A stretch of DNA of 64,000 nt from Actinomycetes bacterium (lineage in GTDB: Bacteria > Actinomycetota > Actinomycetes > Propionibacteriales > Propionibacteriaceae): NCBI GenBank assembly GCA_023442485.1, contig JAEZZG010000003.1:1-64000 (forward strand), given 5' to 3'. Positions 27,049 to 37,151 of the stretch are shown piece after piece; the stretch's first letter is position 1, and each line of letters begins with the position of its first letter. Under the pieces are notes generated by a model, which was not told the origin of the DNA, searched no databases, and saw only the letters and a list, made by a program, of their open reading frames with translations. A program made the translations under genes and the position numbers.

Positions 27049-28359
27049 CTACTCCCCCATCCAAAAGGCCTTCATCGCCTTGCTTAGCAGGAGGGGATCA
27101 TCGACCCCGCACGTCTCCCGAGCGGAGTGCATCGCTAACAGACCGATGCCCACATCCACCGTCAATAACCCCATCCGGGTGGCTGTCAATGGGCCGATCG
27201 TGGTGCCGCAGGTGACGTCGTTATTCGACACGAAGAACTGGCTCGGCACCTCGGCATCGGCGCAGGCCCGCAACCAGATTTGGGTGCCGAGTGCGTCCGT
27301 GGCGTAGCGATGCTGGGCATTCACCTTGACCAACGGGCCACCGTTGAGAATTGGGCGGTTGACGACGTCAAACTTCTCCAGATAGTTCGGGTTGAGCCCA
27401 TGACCGGCATCGGCAGAGACACACACCGACCGCGCCAACAATGCCCGATAGCGATCACCAGTAAAGCCGAGCCCAGCGGCAATTCTTACGACGATGTCCT
27501 CCAAGAAGGGACCGCAGGCACCGGTGCGCGTAGAGGACCCGATCTCCTCGTGATCAAAACAGGCCATCACGGCGATGTCGGAAGGATCGGTGATCTCAAC
27601 TAATGCCCTGACTGAGGGGAAGACCGAGCTGAGGTTATCCATGCGTCGCGACCCGAACATGTCGGCGTTGATGCCGAAAACCTGGGGCGCCTCCGTCGGG
27701 AAGGTCAGTAAATCCCAGAAAGCTACTTGGCCAGGATCGATCCCGGCCAAATCGCAGAGATACTCGATGAGATCAAGGCCAGGATCGCTGTACCCGGCGA
27801 GAGGGGTCAGGTGGCGTTGCTTGGACAGGGATAAGGAATCATTTTGGGTCCGGTCCAAATGCGGGGGTAGTTGGGGGATTTTCAATATCGGGCCAGATTC
27901 AACCAGGTGAACCTGACCGTCGCTGGTGACAATCCGTCCAGCAACACCTAGCTCCCGGTCAAGCCACGAGTTGAGCAAGGGGCCGCCATAGATTTCGACA
28001 TCGATTGTCTGACAGGGCCCTTCCGTCATCGATGGGTTTGGTTTGATCGAAAACCCGGGTGAATCTGTGTGTGATCCGACGACGCGAAACCGGGTCGAGT
28101 CGCTGACCTTGGCCGGGGTGTGCCATGCGATCAGTGCCCCTTCTCGGCGAACGAAGTGCCTGCCTTCGACATCTGGCAATCCTGCCGTCCCGGAGCCTCG
28201 ATCAGCTCCACCCGCCCACGGCCGGGTCTCGTCAAGCTCGGTGTAGCCAGCCGCCGTCAACTCCTTCGCGAGGGCCTGGACGGTATGGTACGAGGTCGCC
28301 GACTGGGTGATGAAATCGGAGAACTGGTCGATGAAGTGACGCGATTCTAAGCTAGCCAT
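27049..28359 (-). CDS. M18 family aminopeptidase
   Basis: 436 residues, normal for the M18 family. Metal and catalytic sites are all present: GSHTDSPGF near residue 85, CFDHEEIGSSTRTG near 265, DAGHGLNPNY near 315 and AMHSARETCG near 415. The enzyme is a cytosolic two-zinc exopeptidase that removes N-terminal residues, often acidic ones, and forms dodecamers. ATG 28359 (MASLESRHF) fits relatives better than ATG 28380; neither has a strong ribosome site. It is convergent with the phosphoribosyltransferase across a strong hairpin. Confidence 0.9.
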   Translation of the reverse strand: MASLESRHFIDQFSDFITQSATSYHTVQALAKELTAAGYTELDETRPWAGGADRGSGTAGLPDVEGRHFVRREGALIAWHTPAKVSDSTRFRVVGSHTDSPGFSIKPNPSMTEGPCQTIDVEIYGGPLLNSWLDRELGVAGRIVTSDGQVHLVESGPILKIPQLPPHLDRTQNDSLSLSKQRHLTPLAGYSDPGLDLIEYLCDLAGIDPGQVAFWDLLTFPTEAPQVFGINADMFGSRRMDNLSSVFPSVRALVEITDPSDIAVMACFDHEEIGSSTRTGACGPFLEDIVVRIAAGLGFTGDRYRALLARSVCVSADAGHGLNPNYLEKFDVVNRPILNGGPLVKVNAQHRYATDALGTQIWLRACADAEVPSQFFVSNNDVTCGTTIGPLTATRMGLLTVDVGIGLLAMHSARETCGVDDPLLLSKAMKAFWMGE

Positions 28360-28380
28360 AGCTGTTAGACAATCATGCAT

Positions 28381-28869
28381 CTCATTTACCTGCCTTTTGA
28401 CTAGGTGTTTTATCGAGTCTCATTGATTCCATGCGCAATATATGCAACTGGACCACAACTCGATAACGTCACCTTTGGTGGCTCGAGCACCCCATTATAA
28501 GGGGTGTGGGTTATCGGTATCGGCTAAAACACACCCGGGCGAAGGGAACACGTCGATGAGCTTCAGCAACAATGGTGGATAGGCCGATAGTCACGCTCGA
28601 AGCGCTCACAGCAGGCCGTTACGTCTTTTGGTACCGACGCTGATGACCGCCAACGCGACCGTCAAGGAACGCTCATGGGCCCATCAACTAAGAAAGCGCC
28701 CGGGCCACAAGACAGGCACCTTCGCCCTAACTGGCGGTTTAGGGCTTCGGCTTCCGCATCGGTGCGGATCACATTCCTGGTCAGTTGACTCGGTCTTCTA
28801 GGCAACGCAAACTCTCAACCACCCCGTGTTGAACCGAGTCGCTCCGGGCAAAACCGAGACGATGGAGTC
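28381..28869. other. Gene-free intergenic region
   Basis: About 490 bp between divergent genes. A CACCCC-N7-GGGGTG hairpin lies near 28489-28508, with further G/T-rich inverted repeats. No gene or remnant is recognised; a 23-codon frame near 28573 has no support. Confidence 0.4.
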
Positions 28870-30195
28870 ATGTCCTCATCTGCCCTAGACCTCATCCTGG
28901 TTCCCATGACGGCCCTGACCACGCCCTTGGAGTCTGCTACGGCGCCTCTCGTTATCGCCTTCATCATAGGGATCGCGCTCGGTGCGGCGATAGTGGGGTG
29001 GCGGTCCAGCCAGGCCGTCAGCAACGCGAAGATTGGGCAGGCACAGCTCTTAGCCGAGTTGGCCACCGCGCAAGCCTCACTGACGGCCTTAGAGCAGACA
29101 GCCAGCACCTCCGATGCTGCGTCGGCTGAGATGATCGAAAGATTCAAGTTGATCTCTCAGGAGGTATTGGAGAATCAACAGACCCGTGCCGATCAGGTCA
29201 GTGACCACCGTCTTCACCAGACGGCGCAGCTACTCACCCCGATGTCACAACTCCTCGAAAGGCTTGATCAGCGACTCGGCGAGGTGGAAAGAGACCGGGT
29301 GAAGTGGCAGACCCAGCTCTCGTCCGAGGTTAAAAACGTCACTGCTTCGACGGCTGCGCTCGGCGCCCAAACCCAGGCATTGGCCCATGCGCTCACCAAA
29401 CCGCAGGTGCGCGGGGCATGGGGAGAGACTCAACTAACCAGAATCATCGAGGCAGCCGGAATGGTCGAGCACTGCGATTTCTCCACCCAGGAATCGACGT
29501 CCACCGCCGACAAACGTCAACGCCCCGACCTGACTGTCTTCCTAGAGGGAGGTCGCAGAATCTACGTCGATTCTAAGGTGCCACTGGAGGCGTTCTTGGA
29601 CGCCCAAGCGGCCGCCACCGAAACCGAGCGCACCGCCGACATGAAGCGCTTCATCAAACACGTCACCACCCACATTGATCAGTTAGCTAGCAAAGAGTAT
29701 TGGTCAATCTCGGATTCCAGCCCAGAGTTCACCGTCCTCTTTGTCCCCTCGGACGCCTTCTTGATCGATGCCTTACAAGTGTCTGCCACCCTGGTCGAGT
29801 ATGCGGCTGAACGCAGGATCGTCTTGGCCTCACCGACAATCCTGATTGCCTTGTTGAAGACGATTGCCTACGGGTGGAAACAGTTTGACCTCAACCACAA
29901 CGCCAACCAGGTACTCTGCCTGTCACGCGAACTCGTCGACCGTGTTCGGGTTCTATTCACCCACGTCGGCACCGTCGGCAAGGAACTCGATAAGGCCGTG
30001 CACAGCTACAACAACGCGGTGGCGTCGTGGCAGTCACGCGGATCAGTCACGGCACGCAAGCTATGGGAGCTATCAGTCCATGGCACAGAACCGGTCAACC
30101 TAGACCCTGTCGACAAGGTTCCGATCAACCTCACCGAAGATTCACCGAGCCGGACTTTCTCTGATCATCAACTTGGAAGCACAATAGCTAAGTGA
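28870..30195 (+). CDS. rmuC: DNA recombination protein RmuC
   Basis: 441 residues: an N-terminal membrane segment (about residues 20-40), a coiled-coil region to about residue 165, then the RmuC nuclease-like domain. RGAWGETQLTRIIEAAGM near residue 180, RQRPDLTVFL near 213 and YVDSKVPLEAFLDA near 235 are the family core. RmuC limits DNA inversions and is predicted to have a PD-(D/E)XK fold. The stop overlaps the ilvA start, so they are co-translated. Confidence 0.93.
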   Translation: MSSSALDLILVPMTALTTPLESATAPLVIAFIIGIALGAAIVGWRSSQAVSNAKIGQAQLLAELATAQASLTALEQTASTSDAASAEMIERFKLISQEVLENQQTRADQVSDHRLHQTAQLLTPMSQLLERLDQRLGEVERDRVKWQTQLSSEVKNVTASTAALGAQTQALAHALTKPQVRGAWGETQLTRIIEAAGMVEHCDFSTQESTSTADKRQRPDLTVFLEGGRRIYVDSKVPLEAFLDAQAAATETERTADMKRFIKHVTTHIDQLASKEYWSISDSSPEFTVLFVPSDAFLIDALQVSATLVEYAAERRIVLASPTILIALLKTIAYGWKQFDLNHNANQVLCLSRELVDRVRVLFTHVGTVGKELDKAVHSYNNAVASWQSRGSVTARKLWELSVHGTEPVNLDPVDKVPINLTEDSPSRTFSDHQLGSTIAK

Positions 30196-31457
30196 CTCTG
30201 ACCGAAATTGCCAACGCGATCGAAACCGCCGCCGAGACCCTGAACGGAGTGACCCAAGTCACCCCGATCCAATTCAACCAGCGCCTCTCCCAAGCGACCG
30301 GGGCCAATGTGTGGATCAAACGCGAAGATCTCCAGCCAGTGCGCTCCTATAAGCTTCGCGGCGCCTACACCCTGATGAGTTCATTGAACCCGACGGAGCG
30401 AGCAGCAGGGGTGGTGTGTGCCTCGGCAGGCAACCACGGCCAAGGCGTGGCGTGGAGCTGCGCGAAACTCGGCATCAACGGCAAAGTGTTCATTCCCGCC
30501 ACTACCCCACGTCAGAAGCGATCCCGGATGATCGATCTTGGCCAAGGTCACATCGAACTGGTCGAAGTTGGTGACACCTACGACGAAGCGTCGGCAGCTT
30601 GCCAGGAATATGTGCAAGAAACTGGGGCTAGCTTGATTCCAGCCTTCGACGATCCGACGGTGATCTCTGGCCAGGGTACCGTGGCGAAAGAAATCTGCGA
30701 GCAGTTGCCTACCCCGCCTGGAGTTGTCCTGGTGCCGGTCGGTGGCGGCGGCTTACTGGCAGGGGTGACGGCATGGTTTCGCACCCATTCACCACAGACG
30801 CGGATCATCGGAGTCGAACCCGCCGGGGCAACCTCGATGAAGGCCGCGATCGAGTTTGGCGCCCCGGTATCCCTAGCGTCCATCGACACCTTCGTCGACG
30901 GCGCTGCCGTCGGGCGTGCCGGGAAGATCACCTTCGAGTTGCTCCGTCATGCCGACGTTGAGTTAGTGGCTGTGCCCGAGGGCGAAGTCTGCACCGAGAT
31001 GTTGTCGATGTATCAGGTGGACGGAATCATCGCCGAACCCGCCGGGGCCCTGGCCGCCGCTGCCTTACCCACCGGCCCCCTCGACATCGACTTGGGGATC
31101 ACCCCGGGCGAAACCGTCGTGGCGATCCTGTCTGGCGGAAATAACGACGTGCTGCGCTATGCCGAAATCGTGGAACGCTCAAAGGTTTACGAGGGCCGCC
31201 AGCACTACTTCCTGGTGAACTTCTACCAGGAGCCGGGTGCTTTGCGTCGCTTCCTCGATTCCATTCTCGGCCCAGACGATGACATCACCCGGTTTGAATA
31301 CATCAAGAGGACCAATCGCGACACCGGACCGGCACTGGTTGGCGTCGAACTAGGCGACCCGCGCGACTATCCTGCCCTGCTGGCTAGAATCGACGAGAGC
31401 TTCCTCGACATTGAAATCCTCAACCCCGACACCCCGGAGTACCGCTTCTTGGTTTAG
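30192..31457 (+). CDS. ilvA: Threonine ammonia-lyase (threonine dehydratase)
   Basis: 421 residues. The PLP Lys is in SYKLRGAYT near residue 53, the phosphate-binding Gly loop is VGGGGLLAG near 185, and a C-terminal ACT-like regulatory domain covers about residues 335-421 (YFLVNFYQEPGALRRFLD). This short single-ACT form is typical of Actinobacteria. It deaminates threonine to 2-oxobutanoate for isoleucine synthesis and is usually inhibited by isoleucine. GTG 30192 overlaps the rmuC stop. Confidence 0.93.
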   Translation: MTLTEIANAIETAAETLNGVTQVTPIQFNQRLSQATGANVWIKREDLQPVRSYKLRGAYTLMSSLNPTERAAGVVCASAGNHGQGVAWSCAKLGINGKVFIPATTPRQKRSRMIDLGQGHIELVEVGDTYDEASAACQEYVQETGASLIPAFDDPTVISGQGTVAKEICEQLPTPPGVVLVPVGGGGLLAGVTAWFRTHSPQTRIIGVEPAGATSMKAAIEFGAPVSLASIDTFVDGAAVGRAGKITFELLRHADVELVAVPEGEVCTEMLSMYQVDGIIAEPAGALAAAALPTGPLDIDLGITPGETVVAILSGGNNDVLRYAEIVERSKVYEGRQHYFLVNFYQEPGALRRFLDSILGPDDDITRFEYIKRTNRDTGPALVGVELGDPRDYPALLARIDESFLDIEILNPDTPEYRFLV

Positions 31458-31472
31458 GGCTGAGCAGGCGAA

Positions 31473-32444
31473 TCAGCCCCGGTCGCGGGCGGCTTTCAAG
31501 TCGCGGCGCAGTGACGGGGGCAGGGCGAAACTCAGCGATTCCTCGATCAATACATCCTCTTGGGCTGGCGGGAACCCCATCTCCTGAAGATAGTTCAGCA
31601 CCCCTTGTACCAGGGAATCTGGGACCGACGCCCCAGAGGTCACCCCGACACTGGTGACACCGTCCAGCCAGGCGGGATCAACCTCGGATACGTCATCGAC
31701 CCGGTACGCCCGCTCGGCCCCATTCTCGCGAGCCACTTCGACTAGTCGCACCGAGTTCGACGAGTTCCGCGACCCCACCACGATCACCACCTGGCAGTGG
31801 CTAGCAAGCTGCTTCACCGCTGATTGACGGTTCTGGGTGGCGTAGCAAATGTCGTCGCTGGGTGGATCAATCAACTGCGGGAATCTTTCTCGCAACGCCG
31901 TGACGGTATCTCGGGTTTCATCGACCGACAAGGTGGTTTGGCTAAGCCACGCCACGGACGCGTCCTCAGCAACCTCCACATCTGCGACCTGTTCTGGGTG
32001 TTCAACCAAGGTGATGTGGTCGGGGGCCTCACCCGTCGTGCCCTCGACCTCCTCATGGCCGGAATGGCCGATCAGGAAAATCTGGTGGCCCTCCTTAGCG
32101 AAACGCTTGGCTTCGTGGTGGACCTTGGTAACCAACGGGCAGGTGGCGTCAATCGTCATCAGACCAAGCTGTTGGGCTTCTTCGCGTACCTGGGGTGAGA
32201 CTCCGTGGGCGGAAAAGACAACGGTGGCCCCTTGTGGGACCTGATCGAGTTCGTCCACGAAGATCGCACCTTGGCCTTCTAAGGTCTCCACCACATGTTT
32301 GTTGTGAACGATCTGCTTGCGAACGTAGACCGGCGGGCCGTACAGCTCCAAGGCCTTCTCGACGGTCACCACGGCACGGTCAACACCGGCGCAGTATCCT
32401 CGTGGCGCAGCCAGGTAGAGACGCTTAGCAGGGTCTGGATTCAT
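31473..32444 (-). CDS. ispH: 4-hydroxy-3-methylbut-2-enyl diphosphate reductase
   Basis: 323 residues. The three Cys that hold the [4Fe-4S] cluster are visible in [24 protein letters not shown] and [19 protein letters not shown] and GSRNSSNS are also conserved. It makes IPP and DMAPP in the last step of the MEP isoprenoid pathway. ATG 32444 is chosen because TACACT stands six bases before it, the leaderless spacing, and the protein then starts like relatives. The frame upstream to 32531 is open but overlaps xseA on the other strand. It is convergent with ilvA. Confidence 0.95.
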   Translation of the reverse strand: MNPDPAKRLYLAAPRGYCAGVDRAVVTVEKALELYGPPVYVRKQIVHNKHVVETLEGQGAIFVDELDQVPQGATVVFSAHGVSPQVREEAQQLGLMTIDATCPLVTKVHHEAKRFAKEGHQIFLIGHSGHEEVEGTTGEAPDHITLVEHPEQVADVEVAEDASVAWLSQTTLSVDETRDTVTALRERFPQLIDPPSDDICYATQNRQSAVKQLASHCQVVIVVGSRNSSNSVRLVEVARENGAERAYRVDDVSEVDPAWLDGVTSVGVTSGASVPDSLVQGVLNYLQEMGFPPAQEDVLIEESLSFALPPSLRRDLKAARDRG

Positions 32445-32529
32445 GGTGCCAGTGTAGTTGGTGATTTCGCTATCCACGACCCTGCTACCCGCCACCAGAG
32501 GAGTCCGGATGGGCTGGTAGGGTGGGTTC

Positions 32530-33762
32530 ATGACCGAAACTCAGACACCGGATGGGGCAAAGCCTGCCTCGCTGGCCTCCGTTGTTACCCAACTTAAGAA
32601 CTGGGTGGAAAGGCTCGGCCAGATCTGGATCGAGGCCGACGTCATCCAGTTGAAGAGACGCCAACAGGTCACCCAGTTCCTCACCATCAGAGACCCTTAC
32701 GAAGAAGTCTCGGCTACGTTGACGTGTTCCAAATTCGTCCTCGACAAAGCCGGGCCGGTGATGGAAAACTCCCGGATTTATGCCCTCGTCCATCCTCAGG
32801 TGTGGAAGAAGACGACGAATCTGGCCTTCTCGTGCACCGAGATCAAGATCGCTGGCGAAGGGCTATTGCTGGCCGATCTCGAACGTCTCAAGATGAAGTT
32901 GCACGCAGAGGGGCTCTTCGACGATAGCCACAAGAAACCGCTTCCGATCCTGCCAAACCGGATCGGCGTGATCACCGGAGCGAAGTCTGCCGCCGAGCAA
33001 GACGTCATCACCAATATCCGCAGCAAATGGCCGAATGCGCCGATCACGGTGATGCATTCCCTGGTTCAAGGCGTCAACGCCGTACCCGAAGTCATTCGCT
33101 GCCTGGCCTACCTCGACGCCAACCCTGACATCGACGTCATCATCATCGCTCGCGGCGGCGGCTCCCTCGAAGACCTCCTCCCCTTCTCCAACGAAGGCCT
33201 CGTCAGAGCTGTTTTTGCAGCCAAGACGCCAGTGGTGTCGGCGATCGGACACGAACCCGACACCCCGATCCTCGACTTGGTTGCTGACTACCGGGCGGCT
33301 ACCCCCACCGCCGCAGGCAAGGCCGTCGTCCCCAACAAAGCCGAGGAAATGCAGATCATCGACACCAACCGGGTGCGGCTACGCAACGCCTGGGAACGTC
33401 GATTTGCAGCAGAGCGGGAGTTGATCAACCACTTGAAGGCTCGCCCGGTGCTGCAGAGCCCCGAACGCACCATCCAAGCCCACCGCGACACCCTCAACCA
33501 GGTCCACGAACGGATGAACGCCTCGGCTAAAGCGAAACTACAACTAGTCCGGGCTGATCTGCGCACGCTGACGAGTCAACTGCGCGCCATGTCCCCAGAG
33601 GCAACCCTGGGGCGCGGCTACTGCGTCGTCTTCCGTGACGACCAGCCGATTACATCCATCGATGCGCTCAAACCCGGAGACGCTTTGACCACTGTCTTAG
33701 CTGACGGACGCGTCCTCTCCACGGTTGATACAACATCGCCGACACCAGGTTTGAACCTGTGA
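32530..33762 (+). CDS. xseA: Exodeoxyribonuclease VII large subunit
   Basis: 410 residues. The N-terminal OB domain is seen in [12 protein letters not shown]; the catalytic domain has [17 protein letters not shown] near residue 145, [18 protein letters not shown] near 205 and [20 protein letters not shown] near 240; a long coiled coil follows to about 370. With XseB it degrades single-stranded DNA from both ends. TAGGGT lies six bases before ATG 32530, the leaderless pattern. xseB follows in the same operon. Confidence 0.95.
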   Translation: MTETQTPDGAKPASLASVVTQLKNWVERLGQIWIEADVIQLKRRQQVTQFLTIRDPYEEVSATLTCSKFVLDKAGPVMENSRIYALVHPQVWKKTTNLAFSCTEIKIAGEGLLLADLERLKMKLHAEGLFDDSHKKPLPILPNRIGVITGAKSAAEQDVITNIRSKWPNAPITVMHSLVQGVNAVPEVIRCLAYLDANPDIDVIIIARGGGSLEDLLPFSNEGLVRAVFAAKTPVVSAIGHEPDTPILDLVADYRAATPTAAGKAVVPNKAEEMQIIDTNRVRLRNAWERRFAAERELINHLKARPVLQSPERTIQAHRDTLNQVHERMNASAKAKLQLVRADLRTLTSQLRAMSPEATLGRGYCVVFRDDQPITSIDALKPGDALTTVLADGRVLSTVDTTSPTPGLNL

Positions 33763-33848
33763 CGGTTGCAGGCTTGGGTGGCCAAACCCCAGAACACAAC
33801 ACCAACCTCACCACCACCGTTCACTCACCGAAGGAAACTGAGAAAGAG

Positions 33849-34106
33849 ATGACCGATATTGTCAACCAAACCCCGGAACCGGCAGATGTCGATTCATTGA
33901 GCTACGAACAGGCTCGCGACGAGTTGCGCGCCATCGTGACCGAGATGGAAGCCGGTAATGGCTCCCTCGACGAAGTGCTTGGGCTATTCAAACGCGGATC
34001 GGCCTTAGCTCAACGCTGTTCCGACCTCCTCGACCGGGCCGAATCCGAAGTCGTCACGATTGAGCAAGGATCGGTGCCTGCACCTGATCCAGACGGGCTC
34101 GCCTAA
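33849..34106 (+). CDS. xseB: Exodeoxyribonuclease VII small subunit
   Basis: 85 residues, the usual size. SLSYEQARDELRAIVTEMEAGNGSLDEVLGLFKRG is the conserved helical hairpin, broken here as LSYEQARDEL then VTEMEAGNGSLDE. ATG 33849 is chosen over GTG 33759, which overlaps the xseA stop and would add thirty unlikely residues. It binds XseA in several copies and is needed for activity. Confidence 0.92.
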   Translation: MTDIVNQTPEPADVDSLSYEQARDELRAIVTEMEAGNGSLDEVLGLFKRGSALAQRCSDLLDRAESEVVTIEQGSVPAPDPDGLA

Positions 34107-34292
34107 AGACTTGCCCGGTAAGTGGAAGCCGACGTCTCACTACTGCCCCACCTCGCAGACATCCATCCCCACAGTCTCGCCACGAGGTGGTGTCATCACA
34201 GCATCGTCTGCTTCAACACACTAAGGTAAATACCGCGCGCCACCGCTGGCCCGTCCCTGCCCCGATCTACTCCTCGACCCCAAACAAAGACT

Positions 34293-35402
34293 GTGAAATT
34301 TTCTGACTACGCACCCAATGGGCTGCTCCGGCACCCCCTGTTGAGGCGCCTTCCCACGAACCACTACGCGTTGATGAAAGTCGCCCATGTCGACCACGTC
34401 GGTCAACTGCTTCCATCTCAAGTTCGTGACGTCACCGAGTTGATTACCAGTTTCTTTCTACGCGAGGACGAAGACCGCGACGCTTTGGAATCCGAGTACA
34501 CCCCCGCCTACGAATCCCTCGGTGAAGCCTGGTCGAACCTGGTGGTGACCTTGCGCGTAGCCATGGACCACGGGGAACGTCTGTGGGTGCTCTCCTTCCC
34601 CGAATCAGTGTCGATCCCGGAACACCCAGTCATCCCACTGGACTGTTTTCATGATCTGTCTTACCCGCCAAGAACGGACATTGACCACCGGGTTGAGCCG
34701 ATCAAGTTCAGACGTGGCCGAGGCCACGGGGTCGCCCAGGTGTCGCGGGCGATTCGAGCCCAGGCGAAGGCAGCCCGCAAACTTCCCCCCAACCACCCGA
34801 GTCTGCATTCGCGGGTGTGGGGGTTGAGCCCCTTTGATTTGGTGATGCGCCTGCTGGATTACGCCCACAACCTGCCGCAGATGTGGGTGAGCCAGCTACA
34901 TTCTGCCCTCGAAGGCGTCGATTCCCAGTACCTACCCCATGACGTCATTGACAGACTCACTGAGGCGAAGATTCCGGTGGCGCTTCGCTCGAAGCTATCT
35001 CGCTTCCTGCTCAACCCCAAGACGATCACCTATATCGTCGTGCTGATCTATTCAACCTTGCGGGTGTTGCCGGTCTCTTTGGTCAAGCACTTCCACGGTT
35101 CATTGTTGGTGTTGTGGACGATAGATATCCTCACCGCCATCCCCTACACCTGGGGCGTCTTAGCCGTGATCACCGCCAAACATATCCGCACCCGAATCGC
35201 GGGCCTGATTATCGCCGGAGTGACCTTTATCGCGCCATACATCTATTTTTGGATGCACGGACGCCACTACCCTCCGATAGTGAATCTAGTCGTCACCATC
35301 ATGATCGTCTCCGGCATCGGCCTGGAAGTGTACCGATACCTACGCGAGCGCGCCTTGATCCGCGGGCTACGGATGCCCCATTACGGTGCCACTTCCGGCT
35401 AG
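34293..35402 (+). CDS. Hypothetical membrane protein, 369 residues
   Basis: No family recognised. Residues 1-235 are soluble, charged and contain several His; residues 245-350 hold four membrane segments (TYIVVLIYSTLRVL, VLWTIDILTAIPYTWGVLAV, IAGLIIAGVTFIAPYIYF, VNLVVTIMIVSGIGL). The N-terminal domain is therefore probably cytoplasmic. GTG 34293 is the start; no ribosome site is clear. Its stop overlaps by 4 bp the stop of the convergent lipid synthase gene. The 186 bp before it hold nothing obvious. Confidence 0.65.
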   Translation: MKFSDYAPNGLLRHPLLRRLPTNHYALMKVAHVDHVGQLLPSQVRDVTELITSFFLREDEDRDALESEYTPAYESLGEAWSNLVVTLRVAMDHGERLWVLSFPESVSIPEHPVIPLDCFHDLSYPPRTDIDHRVEPIKFRRGRGHGVAQVSRAIRAQAKAARKLPPNHPSLHSRVWGLSPFDLVMRLLDYAHNLPQMWVSQLHSALEGVDSQYLPHDVIDRLTEAKIPVALRSKLSRFLLNPKTITYIVVLIYSTLRVLPVSLVKHFHGSLLVLWTIDILTAIPYTWGVLAVITAKHIRTRIAGLIIAGVTFIAPYIYFWMHGRHYPPIVNLVVTIMIVSGIGLEVYRYLRERALIRGLRMPHYGATSG

Positions 35403-36151
35403 GCCCGGGCCTCAGCTAGCTCACGGCGCAAGGTGAAGGTGCGCACTGCCCCCACTCCGAGGAAGTACAGACCAGCCGCCCACCACACGATCATCAAGAT
35501 CACTGGCTTGGCAGGGGCGATGACGGTCATCCAAATCGTGCACACCAGCCACACCACCGTCACCGGGATGTTGACCGCCATTCCCTTCTTCACTCGGAAG
35601 GGATGGACGAACTGAATCGGGACCAGAGTCAGCACGGACATCACCACAACGACGATGGCATTCAGCCATGCTGGCAGACCGAGTAGATAGAGGTAGAGGA
35701 CGACGACGTTCCAGGCGGCGGGGAACCCCACGAAGAAGTATTCGCTGGATTTAGCCTTGAGGTTGCAATAGCAGAACATGGACGATACACACACCAGCAA
35801 GAGCAAGATGCCAGCGATGATCCACGATCCCAGACGGATATGCAGGTACATGAAGACGGCGGGGATGAAGGTCCAGGTGAGGTAGTCGACGACGTTATCG
35901 AGGGTGGTCCCGTCAAACCACGGGATGACCTCTTTGACCCGGAACTTGCGCGCTAAGGTCCCGTCTAGACCATCGACGACCAGGGCGACACCGAGCCAGC
36001 CCCACATGGCTAAGAAATGCCCGTGACTCATGGCGACGATGGCGAGGCAAGCCCACACCAATCCAGTCAAAGTGAAGGCATGGACGCTCCATGCTGCCAG
36101 CCGCTGGGCAGGCGTGAACTGATCGGCGGTAGTTTCCTGAGCCTGTTCCAT
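35399..36151 (-). CDS. CDP-alcohol phosphatidyltransferase, phosphatidylcholine-synthase-like
   Basis: 250 residues with eight hydrophobic segments. The CDP-alcohol motif is complete near residues 62-90: DGLDGTLAR, then G and the two Asp in DGTTLDNVVDY. The longer gap between halves and VVDYLTWTFIPAVF resemble phosphatidylcholine synthase (Pcs), which joins CDP-diacylglycerol to choline. Another polar head group is possible. ATG 36151 has GGAGG upstream. The enzyme is an integral membrane protein. Confidence 0.78.
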   Translation of the reverse strand: MEQAQETTADQFTPAQRLAAWSVHAFTLTGLVWACLAIVAMSHGHFLAMWGWLGVALVVDGLDGTLARKFRVKEVIPWFDGTTLDNVVDYLTWTFIPAVFMYLHIRLGSWIIAGILLLLVCVSSMFCYCNLKAKSSEYFFVGFPAAWNVVVLYLYLLGLPAWLNAIVVVVMSVLTLVPIQFVHPFRVKKGMAVNIPVTVVWLVCTIWMTVIAPAKPVILMIVWWAAGLYFLGVGAVRTFTLRRELAEARA

Positions 36152-36275
36152 CGTGGCTCATCCTCCCGAAACGTGAGCTGGGCAATTACCAGGAAAGAAT
36201 ATGCCACCCAGACCGCTTCGAGCATCTTTATTGCACGACCTCGGCCTCTTCCGCGCCTTTTGCCCTACACGGCGA

Positions 36276-37085
36276 TCAGAAAATGGCGCACAGAATCGCG
36301 ATGTAATGGCTAACCGCGCCCAGGATGGTGCAGGTATGGAAGATTTCGTGGAAACCGAACCAGCTAGGTGAGGGGTTCGGGCGTTTCAACGCGTAGCAGA
36401 CGGCGCCGACAGTGTAGAACAACCCTCCGACGAGGAGCCACACCACCACTGCAGGCCCGCCGAGAGTCCAGAAACTCGGCAGCCACCACACCGCAGCCCA
36501 TCCCATCAGAATATAGAAGCCGGTACTGATCCAGCGGGGGGCTTGGGGCCAGGCGAACTGCAGGATCACACCGACGACGGCACACCCCCAGATCAGGGAC
36601 AACAGGATGGCGGCGGAGCGCGCGGGTAAGACGGCGATCGTCAGCGGCGTGGCGGTTCCAGCGATGAAAATGAAGATGTTGTTGTGATCGAGCTTTTGGA
36701 AGACCCGTCCGACTTTGTACGACCAGTTACCCAGGTGGTAGGCGGCAGAGACCCCGAAGAGATTGACCGCAGTCAAGGTGTAGATCCCGCCAGTGACCCT
36801 CATCGCGATGCTGGGGTTGATGATCAGGAAGACGATACCGGCGATCAAAGCGACGGGGGCGAATCCAAAGTGCAGCCACCCGCGCAAACGCGGACGTGAA
36901 TCGTCGTGGAAGAACTTCTCTTTCAGTCGAGGGACCCAACTGGTCAGCGGCGATTCTGTGGAGTGACCTGGGGCGTTGTTTGGGTCGACGACGTCGTCAG
37001 CGTCACTGTTTCGCGCCGGGAGGGTGATCGAGGATGCGAGCATGTCAGTAACCTGCGCGAGCGGGGTGAGGTGAAGTTCTGCCAT
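36276..37085 (-). CDS. Hemolysin III family membrane protein (TrhA/YqfA type)
   Basis: 269 residues: about 80 hydrophilic residues, then seven membrane segments. The PAQR-type metal site is visible as AAYHLGNW with KLDHNNIF, and FHEIFHTCTILGAVSHY at the C-terminus. Relatives adjust membrane lipid order; haemolysis is a historical label. ATG 37085 is chosen over the upstream frame start at 37349, which runs through the divergent uppS gene. A 22-bp palindrome begins two bases before this ATG. Confidence 0.85.
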   Translation of the reverse strand: MAELHLTPLAQVTDMLASSITLPARNSDADDVVDPNNAPGHSTESPLTSWVPRLKEKFFHDDSRPRLRGWLHFGFAPVALIAGIVFLIINPSIAMRVTGGIYTLTAVNLFGVSAAYHLGNWSYKVGRVFQKLDHNNIFIFIAGTATPLTIAVLPARSAAILLSLIWGCAVVGVILQFAWPQAPRWISTGFYILMGWAAVWWLPSFWTLGGPAVVVWLLVGGLFYTVGAVCYALKRPNPSPSWFGFHEIFHTCTILGAVSHYIAILCAIF

Positions 37086-37086
37086 A

Positions 37087-37108
37087 TAACCTACGATAGC
37101 GTAGGTTA
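37087..37108. promoter_or_regulatory. Palindromic operator shared by hemolysin III and prenyltransferase genes
   Basis: Perfect inverted repeat TAACCTACG-N4-CGTAGGTTA. It starts two bases before the hemolysin III start and lies about 32 bases upstream of the uppS -10 (TAATCT). The size and symmetry fit a TetR-type dimer site. No regulator gene adjoins. Confidence 0.65.
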
Positions 37109-37151
37109 CGGCTTTCAACAATAGGGTCCACAAACCCGATAATCTTGGCAC

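Noticed and set aside
28381..28869. Transposase remnant in the gene-free region
   Set aside because: No terminal inverted repeats, target duplications or transposase-like translation could be found in any frame.
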